Assembly (NCBI GenBank): GCA_023213315.1
Contig: JAKCPI010005211.1
Coordinates: 151,613 to 215,612 of the forward strand
DNA: 64,000 nucleotides
Source of the DNA: Euborellia annulipes
Lineage: Eukaryota > Arthropoda > Insecta > Dermaptera > Anisolabididae
Reading direction: 5' to 3'
Both the position numbers and the translations under genes were made by a program. Below, piece by piece: positions 61,901 through 64,000 of this stretch (positions within the stretch are counted from its first letter, which is position 1; each line of letters begins with the position of its first letter). The notes under the pieces are model-generated. The model worked only from the letters and a program-made list of their open reading frames with translations. It did not search any database and was not told the origin of the DNA.

Positions 61901-63060
61901 ATAACCCTATTTATTCCGAGCATATGTGCATATTTTCGCTCTTTTTGAAGAAATTCCATGCACAATGCATGTTTTGCCAATTTTTAACCAAAAGAATCTT
62001 ATTTTTCATTCATATAACATTTTTTTTAAAGAAAACAGTATGTTATGAATATTTTTGTGTAGTTGCTTTTAAAGTCAAATTTATTTGAAGAAAATAAAAA
62101 ATTATTTTTAATATTTTCAAACTTTCGCACTATATAAAGATAAACATTTCAACCCCAATTTGTCCCAGGTTTTTTCTTTCGTCTGCGCCTGTCAGAGACA
62201 AGGGCGGATCCAGAGATGTTTCTCGGGGGGGGGGGGGGAGTATTCTGGTGTGACTCGTCAGACAGCACACTATTTTTTCTTAATTTCGGTAATTTAAAGG
62301 CGCATTCTGTACTTGTTTGCCAGAATATAAATACAAATCAAATTTTTAAGTATTAATTTTTAAAATTTTACATTAAAAATAAATTTTTTTTCGAAAAAAA
62401 GTATTTTTTTTTTCAAATCTCGGGGGGGGGGAGCAATTACCTCCTTTACCCCCCCCCCCCCTTGTATCCGCCCTTAATCAGAGATCATTTTCTGCGTTCA
62501 AGAACGTGTTCTCAGATAAAAGCATTTCCTTAAACGAAGAAAATTTAGAGAAATTGGTTCTTATTCTTTGTTGTAAAAAAAAAAAATAAAATAAAATGCG
62601 ACTCCATTTGTGATAGAGCATATTTTTACTGTTTTCCCCTTTATTGTGCATATCTCGTTTATATATTATAGTGCATTAATACATGCATATTTTAAGGTTT
62701 GATTGTGCATGAACATCAGGGCTCTACTAATTACAAACCTTTAAAAATTTAGGTAGCTCTCTCATTTCTCCTACATTGGTGAATCTTCAAAAGCGGATCT
62801 TTTGCCATTTATTACACGCCCCTCTAATCCAATTTTTTTATATATATATTCGTATTTCATAACAATATTTATTGAATAATAACTCTTCTTTCACCTCTAT
62901 CTCTAATTTTCTTAATAATCTTTTAAAATATTCCCTTTTATTTTTTAGGATCACTCTTGGTAATCAAGTAGATGGAGTTCGTCTCGTAGATCCTGAGTTA
63001 ATCCAAGCGTTCCGGAAGAGATATCCTGACGGCAATTGTATGATGCCTTCAAAATCTTAA
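52943..63060 (+). CDS. METTL3: m6A mRNA methyltransferase catalytic subunit (8 exons, one frameshift)
   Basis: Catalytic subunit of the nuclear N6-adenosine methyltransferase writer (partner METTL14), transferring methyl from SAM to mRNA adenosines. Exons: 52943-53066, 53159-53227, 53298-53747, 56619-56917, 56994-57157, 59356-59648, 60849-61027, 62949-63060. The N-terminal leader helix starts MSDAWEEIQ. Two CCCH zinc fingers are encoded in exon 4 and the start of exon 5 (first Cys near residue 264). The catalytic DPPW motif is at 59379-59390 (about residue 377), followed by the strongly conserved [19 protein letters not shown] and RPHNVQPNW. The stop is at 63058-63060. Exon 3 does not stay open to its donor: the run of eight A at 53707-53714 throws the frame into a TGA at 53738-53740. 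Seven A would restore the family sequence up to ATDIM joined to [10 protein letters not shown] in exon 4. Corrected length is about 562 residues (human 580). Introns 3, 5, 6 and 7 are loaded with transposons. Confidence 0.95.
53756..54844. mobile_element. hAT-type element at the METTL3 exon 3 donor
   Basis: Inverted ends TAGGAACCGACCGAA and complement of TAGGGTCCGACCGAAAC. Exact 8-bp duplication GTTTGTAT at 53748-53755 and 54845-54852. The left duplication is the first eight bases of intron 3. A solo end of the same family is at about 13130-13215. Confidence 0.85.
53912..54600 (+). repeat. ACTTTCTCTTACC-family repeat inside a hAT element (METTL3 intron 3)
   Basis: Full-length, same orientation as 30436-31108, with an internal CA-rich microsatellite near 54405-54450. 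Confidence 0.75.
54853..55901. other. METTL3 intron 3, unassigned
   Basis: AT-rich. A decayed hammerhead-like phrase (TTGAAGA ... GGCCGAAAC, minus) is at about 55700-55738 and a GC-rich fragment GGGGGGCGATAGCCCCCC is near 55597. Confidence 0.35.
55902..56581 (+). repeat. ACTTTCTCTTACC-family repeat, full copy (METTL3 intron 3)
   Basis: Full-length copy ending about 37 bp before METTL3 exon 4. Its last bases adjoin the exon's branch/polypyrimidine region. Confidence 0.75.
57405..57690 (+). pseudogene. Mariner-family transposase, C-terminal fragment
   Basis: The frame from 57405 reads through [17 protein letters not shown], the third catalytic Asp block of mariner (DD34D) transposases, then [20 protein letters not shown] and a final [14 protein letters not shown] before TAA near 57688. 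Only about the last 90 residues are present. The N-terminal helix-turn-helix and first two catalytic Asp are missing. It sits in METTL3 intron 5 between a TA-rich microsatellite and AT-rich DNA. Confidence 0.85.
58195..58285 (-). repeat. SINE 3' part (METTL3 intron 5)
   Basis: Reverse orientation; contains CGGCAACTTAGGCCATTTAA. It is separated from the 58648-58808 head part by a Helitron-like piece, so the two may be one SINE split by insertion. Confidence 0.6.
58290..58600 (-). mobile_element. Helitron-like 3' end (METTL3 intron 5)
   Basis: CTAG at 58293-58290 preceded on the minus strand by the same GC hairpin as 17523-17543. Homologous to 17514-17850 for about 300 bp and then lost. Confidence 0.5.
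58648..58808 (-). repeat. SINE 5' part (METTL3 intron 5)
   Basis: Reverse complement of the SINE head: box B GGGGGTTCGGACCCC and head GCCCACGGGGCTTGG at the right edge. Confidence 0.7.
58847..58926 (+). repeat. SINE head only (METTL3 intron 5)
   Basis: GCCTACGGGCTTGCTCTAGT, GTAGCGTGCC (box A) and CGCGGGTTCTGACCCC (box B), then cut off. Confidence 0.65.
59800..60620. repeat. Foldback element (METTL3 intron 6)
   Basis: Arms about 59800-59945 and 60435-60615 are complementary (AGAATGGCTTCTCATG on the right). The spacer includes a fragment of the ACTTTCTCTTACC family (about 60110-60270). A solo arm of the same family is at about 36595-36790. Confidence 0.65.
59816..59856 (-). ncRNA. Hammerhead-like motif (METTL3 intron 6)
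   Basis: CTGAGGA (59851-59845), extra T, stem II GGATTGC/GCATTCC with one mismatch, GAAA (59824-59821), but no ACGTC. A mirror copy (TTGAGGA) is at about 60543-60580, and a third relative at about 36712-36748. Confidence 0.35.
61453..61493 (+). ncRNA. Hammerhead-ribozyme-like motif (family 3, METTL3 intron 7)
   Basis: CGTC (61453-61456), CTGAGGA (61457-61463), extra A, GGTCG/CGACC stem II, GAAACGTC (61482-61489), GACG (61490-61493): stem I 4 bp. A degenerate head-to-head copy lies on the minus strand at 61401-61441 (CTGGGGA, AAAA in place of GAAA). Confidence 0.65.
61791..62726. mobile_element. hAT-type element (METTL3 intron 7)
   Basis: Ends TAGAGCCCGGATGTTCATG and CATGAACATCAGGGCTCTA with exact 8-bp duplication CTAATTAC (61783-61790, 62727-62734). 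Subterminal CATGCACAGTGCATG repeats. A second hAT MITE (62201-62474) is nested within it. Confidence 0.85.
62201..62475. mobile_element. hAT MITE nested in a hAT element
   Basis: Ends CAAGGGCGGATCC and ATCCGCCCTTA, flanked by near-duplicates GTCAGAGA / ATCAGAGA (7 of 8). Same family as 63326-63526. Confidence 0.65.
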
Positions 63061-63325
63061 TATTTATTTTTTATTAATATTTAAATTCTTTTAATATACA
63101 AATGTTTTATTAGATTTTGTTTTTCTTTTTAATTTAAAATTATATTTAAAGCTGACTGATGGATATAAAGATAAACAAAATCGAGAAAAAAAACCCACAA
63201 ATTTATGTGTCCAGCTTGCTTTTATTCGCAAATATTTCAATCCGCAAAACGTGCATCGCCAGCAATAAACGGCACCTTCATGGCATATTGTTATGAATGT
63301 AACAAATTTTAGTTAGCCGTTATTG

Positions 63326-63526
63326 CAAGAGCGGATCCAGAAGAATTTCTCGGGGGGGGGGGGGGCACACAATTTTTTCTTACTCACAATATAAATACTG
63401 TACAAATCAAATTTTTTTAAATTTTATATTAGAAATGAGATTTAATTAAAAAAAAAAAAAATTCTTAAATCTCGGAGAGGGGGGGGGGGTAATTACCCCT
63501 TTACCCTCCCCCTATATCCGCCCTTG
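63326..63526. mobile_element. hAT MITE downstream of METTL3
   Basis: Ends CAAGAGCGGATCC and ATCCGCCCTTG, flanks CGTTATTG (63318-63325) and CGTTGTTG (63527-63534). G-run near each end. Confidence 0.7.
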
Positions 63527-63534
63527 CGTTGTTG

Positions 63535-64000
63535 TAACCGCTTTGATAATGTTTATTATGATTATGTGGGTTGAAATATTTGCGAATAAATTTAAAATTA
63601 TATTTTTTGTGATTTTTTCTTTATATTTTAATTGAGGGATACCCAACGGTTTACACATGTTAATAAGTAAATTTGTCATATTTTAAATGAACAAATTGAG
63701 TCAAACTCATACACTATCCCTCGATTTATTTGAATCATGGATGGCCAAGCATTTGAGGACACTCACTCTCGTTTCATAATAACGTTTTTTCTTCTTCTTT
63801 TTTTTGAGGATAAGTCTGATATCGTTACTATAGACGCAGATCTTGGTCTTTTGAAATTCGCCCGATTGTTTATAAACAAGGTTATTGTTGGATATCGATG
63901 TGGAAGCTATTGCCAAGGGCAAAAAGCAAGAAACAGCTTTCGATAGTAACAGTAACTAGTAAAACAAACTACAGCGAATCAAGAAGTTAATAAAGGTCAT
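63535..64000. other. Window end, unassigned
   Basis: A short inverted pair GAGGGATA / TATCCCTC lies at about 63634-63722. The open frame 63737-63946 has no recognisable motif. Confidence 0.3.

Overview
This is an AT-rich nuclear segment from an animal, most likely an arthropod. The low GC, short exons and large introns packed with DNA transposons would suit a crustacean such as a copepod, but that placement is a guess. Four conserved genes can be rebuilt exon by exon: ALDH6A1 (+, 7 coding exons, 7815-18987), EARS2 (-, 9 exons, 25198-34772), SNRNP25 (+, 2 exons, 47702-48393) and METTL3 (+, 8 exons, 52943-63060). Exon phases close throughout, except for one single-base frameshift in METTL3 exon 3. 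A fifth, uncertain spliced unit lies on the minus strand at 41932-43022. The genes do not form a pathway: mitochondrial valine/thymine catabolism, mitochondrial tRNA charging, minor-spliceosome snRNP and mRNA m6A methylation.

Layout: 1-7.8 kb repeats (satellite array, MITEs, nested foldback); 7.8-19 kb ALDH6A1 with repeat-filled introns, including a Helitron-like element; 19-25 kb hAT elements and a 1.3-1.5 kb tRNA-like foldback; 25-35 kb EARS2, whose 5.4 kb intron 5 holds a SWIM-domain foldback and a ribozyme-flanked foldback; 35-47 kb repeats, including a 1.35 kb near-perfect palindrome and a modular palindrome at 43.9-44.6 kb; 47-49 kb SNRNP25; 49-53 kb hAT MITEs, a LINE 3' end and a second tRNA-like foldback ending about 200 bp before METTL3; 53-63 kb METTL3; 63-64 kb a MITE and unassigned sequence.

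The most striking signal is a recurring RNA-like motif at more than 15 sites in at least five unrelated repeat families. It reads CTGANGA, one extra base, a short stem II, then GAAACGT(C/T), with complementary flanks. This matches a type I hammerhead ribozyme core of the kind reported in Penelope-like elements and retrozymes. Its flanks and stem II change between families while keeping pairing. Many copies are arranged as inverted pairs on the arms of large palindromes, and at one locus a repeat arm begins within 1 nt of the predicted self-cleavage site.
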